Shown piece by piece: positions 26,210 through 36,167 of a DNA stretch of 64,000 nucleotides. How positions within the stretch are numbered: position 1 is the first letter of the stretch; each line of letters starts with the position of its first letter. Below the pieces are notes generated by a model. It was given only the letters and a program-made list of their open reading frames with translations. It ran no database searches and was not told the origin of the DNA. Origin of the DNA: Roseovarius sp. (lineage in GTDB: Bacteria; Pseudomonadota; Alphaproteobacteria; Rhodobacterales; Rhodobacteraceae); contig JAJFIA010000004.1 of NCBI GenBank assembly GCA_021775255.1, positions 1 to 64,000 of the forward strand, written 5' to 3'. The translations under genes were made by a program, and so were the position numbers.

Positions 26210-26921
26210 TAAAATTGCGGCGCTGAACGCCCGCTACCGCCATCATTCGGCAAATTCCGTCCTGCAACACGCGCTGCAGAGCCCGGATATTGGCCGCCTT
26301 GCGTTGGTCTCAAGCTTCGGGGCCGAATCGGTTGTGCTGTTGCATATGCTGTCGGTCACGCGGCGCGACACACCGGTGATTTTCATCGACACCGAAATGC
26401 TGTTCACCGAAACGCTGGTCTATCAGCAGGAACTGACCGAGCGCCTTGGCCTGAGCAATCTGCGCATCATCCGGGCCTCGGCCCTGGAGCAACTGATCAA
26501 GGATCCGGATCGGACATTGCACAAACGCGATACCGATGCCTGCTGTGCCCTGCGCAAAACCGCGCCGCTGACCCGGGCACTCAAGGGGTTTGACGGCTGG
26601 ATCACCGGGCGCAAACGCTTTCAGGGGGGCAGCCGCACGGCGCTGGAGTTTTTTGAGGCTGAGCCGGGCACGGGCCGGATCAAGGTCAATCCGCTGGCCC
26701 ATTGGGCCCCCGGTGACATCCGGACCTACATGGAAGAAAACCGCCTGCCGCGGCATCCAATGGTGGCGCGCGGCTATCCCTCATTGGGCTGCATACCCTG
26801 CACCTCACAGGTGGGATCGAATGAAGACCCCCGCGCAGGCCGTTGGCGTAACAGAGAAAAATCAGAATGCGGCATTCATTTTGCAGATGGCAAGATGCAG
26901 CGTAGAGGAGAAGATGCATGA
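26196..26921 (+). CDS. cysH: APS/PAPS reductase with Fe-S cysteines (CysH)
   Basis: A 241-residue thioredoxin-dependent reductase that turns activated sulfate into sulfite. The PP-loop SSFGAESVVLLH is near residue 42. Four cluster cysteines are present: CC in DACCALRK and CxxC in LGCIPCTSQ; this set marks the 4Fe-4S type that usually prefers adenylyl sulfate (APS) over PAPS. The catalytic cysteine is in the C-terminal ECGIH. It overlaps cysI by 14 bases and DUF934 by 4, which shows tight coupling. ATG 26196 is chosen over 26148, which would lie deep in cysI. Confidence 0.92.
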   Translation: MPLSDKIAALNARYRHHSANSVLQHALQSPDIGRLALVSSFGAESVVLLHMLSVTRRDTPVIFIDTEMLFTETLVYQQELTERLGLSNLRIIRASALEQLIKDPDRTLHKRDTDACCALRKTAPLTRALKGFDGWITGRKRFQGGSRTALEFFEAEPGTGRIKVNPLAHWAPGDIRTYMEENRLPRHPMVARGYPSLGCIPCTSQVGSNEDPRAGRWRNREKSECGIHFADGKMQRRGEDA

Positions 26922-27325
26922 GCGTGATTGTTACCGATACCGGCTTTGCCCCCGAGGATTGGAGCGGCGAAATTGTGCCATTGGCCGAGGCCACAGATGG
27001 CACTGAGGCGATTGATATAGCGTCAGATGCTGATCCGAAGGCGGTGGCGGGCAAAATGCCCGCCCTACGCCTGATCCGGATAGATTTTCCCAGTTTTGCC
27101 GATGGTCGCGGCTTTACCATTGCGCGGCAGTTGCGCCTGATGGGCTACACCGGCCGCCTGCGGGCGCGTGGCCATGTGATTGCCGATCAATACGCCATGG
27201 CCCGGCGCGCCGGTTTTGACGAGGTTGAGATCAGCAAGAACCTCGCCGCCCGTCAGCCTGAGGATCAGTGGCTGTTTCGCGCCAACTGGCAGGCCCATGA
27301 TTACCAATCGCGGTTGCGGGGCTGA
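26918..27325 (+). CDS. DUF934 protein of the sulfite reduction operon
   Basis: A 135-residue protein of the DUF934 family, nearly always next to cysI/cysH. The conserved central segment, LRLIRIDFPSFADGRGFTIA followed by RQLRLMGYTGRLRARGHVIA, is present at residues 46-85, and the end FRANWQAHDYQ is typical. It is annotated in some genomes as an oxidoreductase-like protein, but its biochemical role is not established. It shares ATGA with cysH. Confidence 0.88.
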   Translation: MSVIVTDTGFAPEDWSGEIVPLAEATDGTEAIDIASDADPKAVAGKMPALRLIRIDFPSFADGRGFTIARQLRLMGYTGRLRARGHVIADQYAMARRAGFDEVEISKNLAARQPEDQWLFRANWQAHDYQSRLRG

Positions 27326-27503
27326 TTGCCCTTTCCCTGACCTGAATCAAAGCTTACTTAAAGCGTTTTTCATTTAATCGAGATTATGAGATTGGATGTA
27401 AAACGCCCATAATGTATAAATGGAGTGGCCCTTTTCCATTTTCCCTGTTTCAGGTAAAACGCAAAAGGCTTTAAAGGTGTCGGTTTAACCCCGGCCAGGT
27501 GAA
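27326..27503. other. Intergenic region before ferredoxin-NADP reductase
   Basis: A 178-base AT-richer gap. It holds a GCGTTTTT/AAAACGC pair (about 27361-27405) and another CTTTAAA-type run near 27470 that recalls the GCGTTTCGC repeats elsewhere. A promoter for the next gene probably lies here, so the reductase may not be read only with the cys genes. No gene is seen. Confidence 0.4.
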
Positions 27504-28355
27504 ATGATGAATGAGATAACCCAAGTGACCGAAGCCAGCCCCGTCAAACTTCCCACCCTGCCCGATGCGCAGGTGGTCACAGCCGTGAAACACTGGACCG
27601 ACCGGTTGTTTTCCTTTCGCGTCACGCGGCCCGCCTCCTTGCGCTTTCGCTCGGGCGAGTTTGTGATGATCGGGCTGATGGGCGATCCTGATCCAAAGAC
27701 CGGTAAGCAAAAGCCGCTGCTGCGTGCCTATTCCATTGCCTCGCCAGCCTGGGATGAGGAGCTTGAGTTTTATTCCATCAAAGTGCCCGACGGGCCTTTG
27801 ACCAGCCGCTTGCAGCATATCCAGCCCGGCGATCAGATCATCCTGCGGCCCAAGCCCGTGGGCACGCTGGTGCATGACGCTTTGCTGCCCGGCAAGCGCA
27901 TCTGGTTTTTCGCCACCGGCACCGGTTTTGCGCCCTTTGCCTCGCTGCTGCGCGATCCGCAAACCTATGAAGATTATGACGAGGTGATCATCACCCATAC
28001 CTGCCGTGAAGCGGGCGAATTGCATTATGGTGCGGAACTGATTGAGAATATCCGCAAGGATGAGCTGTTGCAGGAGCTGATCGGCGCTGAAAATCTGGCG
28101 AAACTACGCTACTATCCCACCACCACCCGCGAACCAAGCGCCAAAATGGGCCGCATCACCGATCTCATGCGCTCGGGCGAGGCATTCACCGATCTGGGTG
28201 TGGATCCGATCAGCCCGGAAAATGACCGCGCGATGATATGCGGGAATCTGGCGTTCAATCTTGAGCTCAAGGAAATGCTCGAAGATTTCGGCCTGCGCGA
28301 AGGGGCCAATTCAGCCCCCCGCGAATATGTGGTAGAAAAAGCTTTCCTCGACTGA
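27504..28355 (+). CDS. fpr: Ferredoxin-NADP reductase
   Basis: A 283-residue FAD enzyme of the Fpr type. The FAD-binding motif RAYSIASP is near residue 77, the NADP region TGTGFAPFASLLRDP near 138, and the ending EYVVEKAFLD is the short bacterial (subclass II) form. It passes electrons between NADPH and ferredoxin or flavodoxin; following the sulfite reduction genes it may supply electrons to CysI, and it also takes part in redox stress responses. ATG 27507 is an alternative, one codon down. Confidence 0.93.
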   Translation: MMNEITQVTEASPVKLPTLPDAQVVTAVKHWTDRLFSFRVTRPASLRFRSGEFVMIGLMGDPDPKTGKQKPLLRAYSIASPAWDEELEFYSIKVPDGPLTSRLQHIQPGDQIILRPKPVGTLVHDALLPGKRIWFFATGTGFAPFASLLRDPQTYEDYDEVIITHTCREAGELHYGAELIENIRKDELLQELIGAENLAKLRYYPTTTREPSAKMGRITDLMRSGEAFTDLGVDPISPENDRAMICGNLAFNLELKEMLEDFGLREGANSAPREYVVEKAFLD

Positions 28356-28473
28356 TCCCGGGCAGGCAATCAAACGCTACCTCAGGGTATCGGATGAACG
28401 GTTGAATTCAGTTGGGTTGGAAACGATTGAGATAAAGTTCAATGCCCCGATCAGGGGTATTCAATTTTTCCGT

Positions 28474-29556
28474 TCAGCGAATTTTCAGCGTCGCAAGCCC
28501 GATCATCGCCAGAATAAGCGCGATGATCCAGAAACGGATCACGATCTGTGGCTCGGACCAACCCTTTTTCTCATAGTGGTGATGAATCGGTGCCATCAGG
28601 AATACGCGCTTGCCGGTGCGTTTGAAGTAAAACACCTGAATGATCACTGAAAGCGCCTCGACCACAAACAGCCCGCCGATGATGCCCAGCACGATCTCAT
28701 GCTTCGAGGCCACGGCAATGGCCCCCAAAGCGCCGCCAAGGGCCAATGATCCGGTATCGCCCATGAACACCGCCGCCGGCGGGGCATTATACCACAAAAA
28801 TCCAAGGCCGCCGCCGCAGAGGCTTGCCACAAAAACAATCATCTCGCCGGTGCCGGGCACGTAATGCACATCAAGATATTCGGTGAAATCCACCCGGCCC
28901 ACCGCATAGGCGATGATGCCCAGGGCGCCTGCTGCGATCATAACCGGCATGATCGCAAGCCCGTCCAGACCATCGGTCAGGTTCACGGAATTGGCCGCGC
29001 CGACAATGACAAACATCGCAAACGGGATGAAAAATACCCCCAGATTGATCAATGTGTTCTTGAAATACGGCAGCGCCAATTGATATTGCAGCGGCTCGGG
29101 GTGAAAAATCGTCGCCCAATAGGCGGCGATGGCGGCAATCAGAAATCCAAGCCCAAGCCGCACCCGGCCCGATACGCCATTGACATTCTGTTTCGATACC
29201 TTGGCATAATCATCGGCAAACCCGATCAGCCCGAAGGCGCAGGTCACGAACATCACCATCCAGACAAACGGATTATCCAGCCGCGCCCATAGCAGCGTTG
29301 AAAACAAACACGCCCCCACAATCAGCAGCCCGCCCATGGTGGGCGTGCCGGATTTGGCGAAATGGCTTTCGGGCCCGTCCTCGCGAATGGGCTGGCCCTT
29401 GCCCTGTTTGCGCCTGAGCACATTGATCAGCGGCCTGCCAAAGATAAAGCCAAAAATGAGCGCGGTCATGAATGCGCCGCCCGACCGGAAGGTGATATAA
29501 CGAAAGAGATTGAAGAAATCCCCGCCATCCGACCATGCACTTAACCAATAAAGCAT
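28474..29556 (-). CDS. mraY: Phospho-N-acetylmuramoyl-pentapeptide transferase
   Basis: A 360-residue integral membrane enzyme with ten predicted helices. It transfers phospho-MurNAc-pentapeptide from UDP to undecaprenyl phosphate to make lipid I. The aspartates of FADDYAKV and [10 protein letters not shown] and the final HHHYEKKGW motif are all present. It starts immediately after the murF stop with no spacer, so it is in the same transcript. It is the last dcw gene on this side; the ferredoxin-NADP reductase gene meets it tail to tail. Confidence 0.96.
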   Translation of the reverse strand: MLYWLSAWSDGGDFFNLFRYITFRSGGAFMTALIFGFIFGRPLINVLRRKQGKGQPIREDGPESHFAKSGTPTMGGLLIVGACLFSTLLWARLDNPFVWMVMFVTCAFGLIGFADDYAKVSKQNVNGVSGRVRLGLGFLIAAIAAYWATIFHPEPLQYQLALPYFKNTLINLGVFFIPFAMFVIVGAANSVNLTDGLDGLAIMPVMIAAGALGIIAYAVGRVDFTEYLDVHYVPGTGEMIVFVASLCGGGLGFLWYNAPPAAVFMGDTGSLALGGALGAIAVASKHEIVLGIIGGLFVVEALSVIIQVFYFKRTGKRVFLMAPIHHHYEKKGWSEPQIVIRFWIIALILAMIGLATLKIR

Positions 29557-30969
29557 CTATTCCGTCCCTTCCAGATTTGGCGTCCCCTGACCCATTTTGC
29601 GCAGGGCGTCAACCACGCGCGCAAGGTTCATGCTCAAAGAGCCTTTGACCAGCACCACATCACCGGGCCTCAGATCATGGCGGATACCCTCGGCCATTTC
29701 ATCGGAACTCATACAACAGCGTCCGCGCTTTTCCTCTGGCAGGGCTTGCCACATCAGCCGCATCATCGGGCCAATGGCATGTACCCGGTCCACCGTTGCC
29801 ATCGCCGGATGTGTGGCCAGCGCGCGGTGCAGATCCGCCTCATCCGCGCCCAGCTCTTTCATATCCCCAAGATAGGCCACGCGCCGCCCTTCCGGCGAGG
29901 CCGCCAGCATCTCAAGCGCGGCCCCAAGGGATGTGGGGTTGGCATTATAGCTGTCATCATAAAGCCGCAGGCTCAGGCTTTCATCAGCGCCGTCCAGCCC
30001 GATCACTTCGCTCGCGCCGCGCCCCCGCCCCGGATGCCAGCGGCCTAGGGCAATCGCAGCAAGGGCACTATCGCCGCCAAGGGCCTCGACAGCGGCCAGA
30101 ACCGCAAGGCCGTTCATGGCAAAATGCGCGCCGGTGCTCAGGATCCGAAACAGCGCGGGCGTGCCCCGCAGACTGGCCTGAACAACCATAAGCCCCTCAC
30201 CCGGCACCACATCTTTCAGGGTATAATCCGCGCTTTGCCTGCCAAAACTCAGCACCTTTGCAGCATATTCACGGGCTTTTTCAAGCAATATGGGCGCGGT
30301 TTCAATATCCGCGTTAAGTATCGCCACACCGCCCGGCTCCAGCCCGTCAAAAATCGCGGCTTTCTCTCGGGCAATGCCCGCAACATTCTCAAACGCTTCC
30401 AGATGCGCCGCCGCCACCGTGGTAATCAGCGCCACATGCGGCCGCGCCATGCGGGCCAGTGGGGCAATCTCTCCGGGGTGGTTCATGCCGATCTCAATCA
30501 CCGCAAATTCGGTGTCTGCCGGCATCCGCGCCAGCGTCAGGGGCACGCCCCAATGGTTGTTGTAACTGGCCTCGGCCGCATGGGTCCGGCCCTGTTCCGC
30601 CAGCACATCGCGCAGCATTTCCTTGGTCGAGGTCTTGCCCACCGAGCCGGTGATTGCCACCACGCGGGCCTTTGTGCGCGCCCGCGCCGCCATGCCCAAA
30701 GCCTCCAGCGCCGCCAGCACATCGGGCACAATCAACAAGGGCGCATCCTTGGCCACGCCCTCAGGCCGGTGGCTTACCATCGCTGCCGCGGCGCCTTTTT
30801 CCAACGCCTGAGCCACAAACTCATGGCCATCGCGCACCGCCTTCAGCGCCACAAACAAATCCCCCGGCATAATCGTGCGGGTATCAATCGACACGCCGGA
30901 TGCGCCCCAGTTGCCCACGGCCTTGCCGCCGGTTGCCTGCACCGCCTCAGAGGCTGTCCAAAGCGTCAT
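29557..30969 (-). CDS. murF: UDP-MurNAc-tripeptide D-Ala-D-Ala ligase
   Basis: A 470-residue Mur ligase that adds D-Ala-D-Ala to UDP-MurNAc-tripeptide in the cytoplasm. The ATP-binding loop GSVGKTSTKEML lies near residue 107, with the central NNHWGVPLTLARMP and DSYNANPTS later in the chain. Three Mur ligase domains are complete. The gene overlaps murE by 4 bases and abuts mraY. Confidence 0.95.
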   Translation of the reverse strand: MTLWTASEAVQATGGKAVGNWGASGVSIDTRTIMPGDLFVALKAVRDGHEFVAQALEKGAAAAMVSHRPEGVAKDAPLLIVPDVLAALEALGMAARARTKARVVAITGSVGKTSTKEMLRDVLAEQGRTHAAEASYNNHWGVPLTLARMPADTEFAVIEIGMNHPGEIAPLARMARPHVALITTVAAAHLEAFENVAGIAREKAAIFDGLEPGGVAILNADIETAPILLEKAREYAAKVLSFGRQSADYTLKDVVPGEGLMVVQASLRGTPALFRILSTGAHFAMNGLAVLAAVEALGGDSALAAIALGRWHPGRGRGASEVIGLDGADESLSLRLYDDSYNANPTSLGAALEMLAASPEGRRVAYLGDMKELGADEADLHRALATHPAMATVDRVHAIGPMMRLMWQALPEEKRGRCCMSSDEMAEGIRHDLRPGDVVLVKGSLSMNLARVVDALRKMGQGTPNLEGTE

Positions 30970-32447
30970 GCCAGCCCCCCGTCCAGCGCCACAACGGCCA
31001 CGCTGGCCTGTTCGCTGTCATCAAACGGCAGCACATCATCGCCCACGATCTGCCCGCTTTCATGGCCCTTGCCGGTGATCAGCAACGCATCCCCCGCTTC
31101 AAGCATATCCACCCCGCGCAATATCGCCTCGGCCCGGTCGCCCACCTCTGTGGCCTCGGGGCAGCCCGCCATCACGGCCGCGCGAATCGCACCCGGGTCT
31201 TCGCTGCGCGGATTATCATCGCTCACGATCACCAGATCAGCATTTTGCGCCGCCGCCTGCCCCATCAGGGGCCTCTTGCCCGGATCCCGATCCCCGCCCG
31301 CGCCGATGATGGCAATCAGCCGCCCCATCACATGCGGCCGCATCGCCTTCAGGGCCGTGGCAATCGCATCCGGCGTATGGGCAAAATCAACGAATACCGC
31401 CGCGCCATTTTGGCGTGTTGCCGCCAGTTGCATCCGCCCGCGCACGGTTTTCAGGCCCGCCATGGCCTCAAACACCCGCTCGGGATCAGCGCCCGCCGCA
31501 ATGCACATTCCCGCCGCCAGCAGCACATTTTCCGCCTGAAACCCGCCAAGCAGATCAAGATGCATCTGGTGAATGCTGCCATTCCAATCCAGCCGGATTT
31601 CCTGCCCCAAAGCGGTAAATCTCTGGGCGATCAAACGCAAATCCGCCTGCGGCCCCCGGCCCACATGGATCACCTCCTGCCCGCGCGCTTGCGCAATCGC
31701 CGCCATATCCTTGCCGCGCGCATCATCCATGTTGATCACGGCAATGCCATCTTCGCTCAATACCCGTTCAAACAGCCCGGCCTTGGCGGCAAAATAATCT
31801 TCAAAATCAACGTGGTAATCCAGATGATCCTGCGAGAAATTGGTAAACCCCGCCACCGCCAGCCGCACCCCATCGAGCCGGCGCTGCGCCAGCCCGTGGC
31901 TTGAGGCTTCCATCGCCGCATGGGTCACGCCCGCATCGGCGACCTGCCTTAAAATCCTGTGCAACGTGATCGGATCAGGCGTGGTATGGGCCAAGGGTGC
32001 CTGCACCGCGCCTTCCACCCCGGTGGTGCCGATATTCACCGCCTCAAGCCCCAGCGCCTCCCAGATTTGCCGGGCAAAAACACTGACCGAGGTTTTGCCA
32101 TTGGTGCCGGTGACCGCCACGATCACCTCGGGCTGCGCGCCAAACCATAACGCACAGGTATAGGCCAGCGCCTGATGCGGGTCTTCGGCAATGATCAGCG
32201 CCGCGTCGTTTTGGCTCAGCTCTTCAAAGGCAATTGCCGCGCCGCGCGCATCGGTCAAAATCGCCGCCGCCCCCATGCGCAGGGCATATTTGATAAATTC
32301 ACCGCCATGCACATTGGTCCCCGGCAGGGCGGCAAACAGATTGCCCGGCTGGACCGCCCGGCTATCCACCGCCAGCCCAGTGATACTGGCCCGCCGCCCG
32401 GCTTGTGCTGTGAGACCCAGTTCAGCCAATGTCTTACTCTCAGTCAC
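30966..32447 (-). CDS. murE: UDP-MurNAc-dipeptide ligase (meso-diaminopimelate adding)
   Basis: A 493-residue Mur ligase adding the third peptide residue. The ATP loop GTNGKTSVSVFARQ is near residue 114. The DNPRSEDP motif, which binds meso-diaminopimelate and differs in lysine-adding enzymes, is present near residue 410, so the cell wall should be of the DAP type. It lies between ftsI (18 bases upstream) and murF (4-base overlap). Confidence 0.96.
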   Translation of the reverse strand: MTESKTLAELGLTAQAGRRASITGLAVDSRAVQPGNLFAALPGTNVHGGEFIKYALRMGAAAILTDARGAAIAFEELSQNDAALIIAEDPHQALAYTCALWFGAQPEVIVAVTGTNGKTSVSVFARQIWEALGLEAVNIGTTGVEGAVQAPLAHTTPDPITLHRILRQVADAGVTHAAMEASSHGLAQRRLDGVRLAVAGFTNFSQDHLDYHVDFEDYFAAKAGLFERVLSEDGIAVINMDDARGKDMAAIAQARGQEVIHVGRGPQADLRLIAQRFTALGQEIRLDWNGSIHQMHLDLLGGFQAENVLLAAGMCIAAGADPERVFEAMAGLKTVRGRMQLAATRQNGAAVFVDFAHTPDAIATALKAMRPHVMGRLIAIIGAGGDRDPGKRPLMGQAAAQNADLVIVSDDNPRSEDPGAIRAAVMAGCPEATEVGDRAEAILRGVDMLEAGDALLITGKGHESGQIVGDDVLPFDDSEQASVAVVALDGGLA

Positions 32448-32465
32448 CGCGCATATGCCCCTGCC

Positions 32466-34250
32466 TTAGTTTGATGTCTGCGTTATAACAGCCTCGCCTG
32501 CGGGTTCAATCTCGGGTCTGAGGCCCAGCAGGGGCGCCACCCTGCGGATGATTTCCGCCGCCACCGGCACCGCTGTCCAGCCCGCCGTACGGTGCGGAAT
32601 GGCCCCGGATGTTTCCACCGGTTCATCCAGCGTTACCACCAGTACAAACTGCGGATCATCTGCCGGGAACATGCTGGCAAAAGTGGCAATCACCTTATCC
32701 TCGTAATAGCCGCCGCCGCGTTCCTTGGCCTTGTCGGCCGTGCCGGTCTTGCCGCCCACATTATAGCCTTCAACCTCGCCAAAGCTGGCGGTGCCTTCGG
32801 TCACAACCCGGCGCAGCATCTGCCTGAGCTGGCCTGCCGTCTGCCGCGATATGACCCGCTCACCGGGCCGCCAGCCGGATTGTTTCAGCAATGTGGGCGT
32901 TACCCGCGTGCCGCCATTGGCAATCGCGGCATAGCTCGCCGCCAGATGCAGCGGGCTGGTGGAAAGGCCATGCCCATATGAGATTGTCATCGCCGACAAT
33001 TCCGACCAGTGATCCGGCAATATCGGCTTGCCGCTTCTGGCCTCGGCCATCTCAAGCGGAACCGGATCAAGCAGGCCAAGAGATTTCAAAAACCCCTTCT
33101 GCCGCGCCGCCCCGATTTCCTGCGCAATCCGGGCAATCCCCACATTCGAGGATTTCACGATCACCATCGCCGCGGTTAATTGCGCGCCGTAATCATGAAA
33201 ATCATTGATTGTAAACTTACCCCATTTCAGCGGCGTTTGGGTGTTCACCATACTGTCCGGTGTCACCAGCCCCAGATCAAGCGCCTGCGCCATGGCCAGG
33301 GTCTTGTACGTGCTGCCCAGCTCATAAACCCCCTGCACCGCCCGGTTGAATAGCGGGCTGTCAGACGGGTTTCCCTCGGTCGGCGGGCGCGGCCTGTCAT
33401 TGGGGTCAAAATCCGGCAAGGAGGCTATCGCAATTACCTCACCAGAATGCACATCCATCAACACCGCCGCCGCCCCTTTGGCATTCATCAGCTTCATGCC
33501 ACCGTAAAGCACCCGTTCAGTGGCCGCCTGCACCGACAGATCAAGCGAAAGCTGCAACGGCTCGTGCCCCATCGCCGGATCACGCAGGCGCGCATCAAAA
33601 AACTTTTCAACCCCGGCCACGCCGATCACTTCCGCCGCATAGACCTCCTCACGGCCAAACCCGGCCCCGCCCAGCACATGCGCGGCCAGCCTGCCATTGG
33701 GATAAAGCCGCATCTCACGCGGGCCAAAATTAAGCCCCGGCTCGCCAATGTCATGCACCATCTGCATCTGCTCGGGGCTGATCTTGCGCTTGATCCAGAC
33801 AAATCTGCGTTTGCCGGTAAAATCCTTCACCAGCCGCTCAAGGCTGAGATCAGGAAATACCGCAACCAGCTTTTCCGCCGCCGCTTGCGGATCAATCATC
33901 TGCTGTGGATGGGCATAAAGGCTGAAAGTATCAAAATTGGTGGCCAGAATCCGGCCCTTTCGGTCGACAATATCGGCGCGCTGCGCCAAAATCGCGGCCC
34001 CCGCCGCACTTGGCCCCGGCTCCATCGGCACGGAATTTGCCATCACCCCCATGCGCAGGCCGATCAGCGCAAAAGCCCCCAAAAACATCACCCCAAGCAC
34101 CAAAAGCCGCCCCTCGGCGCGGCGACGGGCACGGTCATGCATCTTGGCGTGGCGCTGGCGGATATTTTCCTTTTCAATAGCATCGGGGTTTTCCCCCCGG
34201 GTGCGCGCATCCAGAATATGGGCCAGCGGGCGCAGCGGTGTGCGGGTCAT
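32466..34250 (-). CDS. ftsI: Septal peptidoglycan transpeptidase (PBP3)
   Basis: A 594-residue division transpeptidase. A basic cytoplasmic tail precedes one membrane segment (LLVLGVMFLGAFALIGLRMG, about residues 49-68). The pedestal domain follows, then the penicillin-binding domain with the catalytic motifs ELGSTYKT (active serine), KSSN and GKTGT. It crosslinks peptidoglycan at the septum with FtsW, FtsL and others. It overlaps ftsL by 4 bases. Confidence 0.95.
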   Translation of the reverse strand: MTRTPLRPLAHILDARTRGENPDAIEKENIRQRHAKMHDRARRRAEGRLLVLGVMFLGAFALIGLRMGVMANSVPMEPGPSAAGAAILAQRADIVDRKGRILATNFDTFSLYAHPQQMIDPQAAAEKLVAVFPDLSLERLVKDFTGKRRFVWIKRKISPEQMQMVHDIGEPGLNFGPREMRLYPNGRLAAHVLGGAGFGREEVYAAEVIGVAGVEKFFDARLRDPAMGHEPLQLSLDLSVQAATERVLYGGMKLMNAKGAAAVLMDVHSGEVIAIASLPDFDPNDRPRPPTEGNPSDSPLFNRAVQGVYELGSTYKTLAMAQALDLGLVTPDSMVNTQTPLKWGKFTINDFHDYGAQLTAAMVIVKSSNVGIARIAQEIGAARQKGFLKSLGLLDPVPLEMAEARSGKPILPDHWSELSAMTISYGHGLSTSPLHLAASYAAIANGGTRVTPTLLKQSGWRPGERVISRQTAGQLRQMLRRVVTEGTASFGEVEGYNVGGKTGTADKAKERGGGYYEDKVIATFASMFPADDPQFVLVVTLDEPVETSGAIPHRTAGWTAVPVAAEIIRRVAPLLGLRPEIEPAGEAVITQTSN

Positions 34251-34591
34251 TCGCCTGCCTCCAGATTGATAATATCCACAGGGTTTACAATGACTTGCGC
34301 CTCATCAGGGGGGAATACCACCTGATCTATCCGGCCAAACTGATTGGGTTGCAGCGGCAAAAGGCCAAGGCTGTCAAAATTGATCTCGGCCAGATCGCGC
34401 AGCCGGTCAGGCCGGTTAAGATAGGCCCATTCGGCATTCAACACCCTGAGCCGCGCCCGCGTGCCGATGATCTGTTGTTGCAGGGATTTCGCGTGTTTCA
34501 CGGATTCCTGCGTCTGGTAATTTTCCTGATAAGCCCAGAATGCCAGCCCGATCACCGCCAGGGCCGACAGCACATATAAAATCCCGCGCAT
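34247..34591 (-). CDS. ftsL: FtsL-like division protein
   Basis: A 114-residue bitopic protein with a membrane helix at residues 3-21 (GILYVLSALAVIGLAFWAY) followed by a leucine-zipper-like coiled coil (ESVKHAKSLQQQIIGTRARL). Sequence identity to FtsL is always low, so the call rests on size, topology and its place between rsmH and ftsI. It overlaps both neighbours by 1-4 bases, which implies coupled translation. Confidence 0.85.
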   Translation of the reverse strand: MRGILYVLSALAVIGLAFWAYQENYQTQESVKHAKSLQQQIIGTRARLRVLNAEWAYLNRPDRLRDLAEINFDSLGLLPLQPNQFGRIDQVVFPPDEAQVIVNPVDIINLEAGE

Positions 34592-35574
34592 TACCTGCTC
34601 TCCCTCATTACCGGCATGCCCATGGCCTTTGGGTCTGCCCTTTCCCCCGGTGCCGCATCACTGCGCACCGCCACCCGAAGCCGCGCCGAACGCGCCCTTG
34701 GATTTTCCGCCAGCTCCTGCGCATCCGGCGCGATGGCCTTGCGGGTGTTCTGGATGAATTGCGGCTTGCCCTGTTGAATTTCCGGGGCATAGCGGCTGCC
34801 GCGCCCGCCGGTGCCGGAACGCGCCTGCATGAATCGCTTCACCATGCGATCCTCGATCGAATGAAACGTGACCACGGCCAGCTTGCCACCGGGGGCCAGC
34901 GCGCGCTCGGCCGCCTCCAGCCCGGCGATCAGCTCGCCGTATTCATCATTCACCGCAATCCGTATCGCCTGAAAACTGCGGGTCGCCGGATGCGCCTGCC
35001 CCGGCTTGCTGCGCGGCAGGCATTTCTCAATGATTTCCGTAAGTTGCGCGGTTGTTTCAATCGGTGCTACCTGCCGCGCCCGCACAATCGCCCGGGCAAT
35101 CCTGCGGCTGGCGCGCTCCTCACCGTAAAGATACAGGATATCCGCCAGCGCGCTTTCCTCGGCGCTGTTCACCAGATCCGCCGCCCTTGGCCCTTGCTGA
35201 CTCATGCGCATATCCAGCGGGCCCTCGCGCATGAATGAAAACCCGCGCTCGGCCTGATCAAGCTGCATCGAGCTGACGCCAAGATCAAGCACAACACCGT
35301 CCACATCGCTTGCAAATTCGTCCATGCGCGAAAACACGCCCTGCACCAGTTCCAGCCGCCCGGCATAATCCCCGGCCCATTCGCGCGCCATCTCAAGCGC
35401 CAGCGGATCACGGTCAATGCCAATCACCTTCCCGGCCCCGGCCTCAAGCAAGCCGCGCGCATAGCCGCCGGCGCCAAAGGTGCCGTCAATCCATGTGCCC
35501 CGCACCGGCACCACAGCGGCCAGCAACGGGCGCAACAAAACCGGAATATGGGGGGAGACAACAGAAGCGGCCAT
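34591..35574 (-). CDS. rsmH: 16S rRNA m4C1402 methyltransferase
   Basis: A 327-residue SAM-dependent enzyme that methylates N4 of C1402 in 16S rRNA. The SAM-binding start [20 protein letters not shown] and IGIDRDP are at residues 28-57; [20 protein letters not shown] and the final [11 protein letters not shown] are diagnostic. It follows mraZ by 3 bases and shares a base with ftsL. Confidence 0.95.
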   Translation of the reverse strand: MAASVVSPHIPVLLRPLLAAVVPVRGTWIDGTFGAGGYARGLLEAGAGKVIGIDRDPLALEMAREWAGDYAGRLELVQGVFSRMDEFASDVDGVVLDLGVSSMQLDQAERGFSFMREGPLDMRMSQQGPRAADLVNSAEESALADILYLYGEERASRRIARAIVRARQVAPIETTAQLTEIIEKCLPRSKPGQAHPATRSFQAIRIAVNDEYGELIAGLEAAERALAPGGKLAVVTFHSIEDRMVKRFMQARSGTGGRGSRYAPEIQQGKPQFIQNTRKAIAPDAQELAENPRARSARLRVAVRSDAAPGERADPKAMGMPVMRESR

Positions 35575-35577
35575 AAT

Positions 35578-36084
35578 TTACCCCTCCCGGACATCATCCA
35601 ACAAGGAAAGCGGATCAAAGTCATCGGGCATTTCCGCCAGGAATTCCGCCATCTCAGCGCCATCCTCGGCCTCATATGTCGCGGCATTCCAGATCTCGAA
35701 ATAATCACCCATCGCCGACATGGTCGCCAGCCCTTCAAGGCCGATTTGCTCGCGCCGGGCCTTGGGCAGCACAATCCGCCCGTCCCGGTCCACTTCGGTT
35801 TCCCATGAGCGGCTCAGGATCAGCTTGCTGGCTTTTTTCTTTTTCGCCGAGCCGCGCGGCAAGGCTTTGATCGCCGCTTCGATCTCGTTCATGTCATCAA
35901 TCGTGTAGGCATGCAGGCAATGTTTCAGATGCTCACCATAAAGCACCACAACCCGGGCGTTCTGGCGGTTTTCAGGATAGTCGGGATCACCGGCCTCAAG
36001 CACACGGCGAAAATCGGCAGGGATCGACATGCGCCCCTTACCGTCGACCTTCTGGTCAAACTCGCCTCTGAAACTCAGACCCAC
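35578..36084 (-). CDS. mraZ: Transcriptional regulator/division protein MraZ
   Basis: A 168-residue protein with two AbrB-type swapped-hairpin repeats, each with its DxxGR signature: DGKGRMSIPADFRR (about residues 14-27) and DRDGRIVLPKARR (about 98-110). It starts with GTG at 36084. MraZ represses the dcw operon it heads, by binding short G-rich repeats near the promoter; I could not identify such repeats with confidence here. A strong hairpin lies 50-83 bases upstream of the start. Confidence 0.93.
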   Translation of the reverse strand: MGLSFRGEFDQKVDGKGRMSIPADFRRVLEAGDPDYPENRQNARVVVLYGEHLKHCLHAYTIDDMNEIEAAIKALPRGSAKKKKASKLILSRSWETEVDRDGRIVLPKARREQIGLEGLATMSAMGDYFEIWNAATYEAEDGAEMAEFLAEMPDDFDPLSLLDDVREG

Positions 36085-36133
36085 GTTTTGCCCGTCCCTT
36101 CGCTGCCCTCTTTCATACCCCAGGAAAGGAAAC

Positions 36134-36167
36134 GGCGGATTGAGCTGCTGCCACTGCTCAATCCACC
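36134..36167. promoter_or_regulatory. Hairpin in the mraZ leader
   Basis: GGCGGATTGAGC (36134-36145) pairs with GCTCAATCCACC (36156-36167) at 11 of 12 positions with a 10-base loop. It lies 50-83 bases upstream of mraZ. It lacks a T run on the minus strand, so a role in mRNA stability or protein binding is more likely than termination. Confidence 0.5.
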
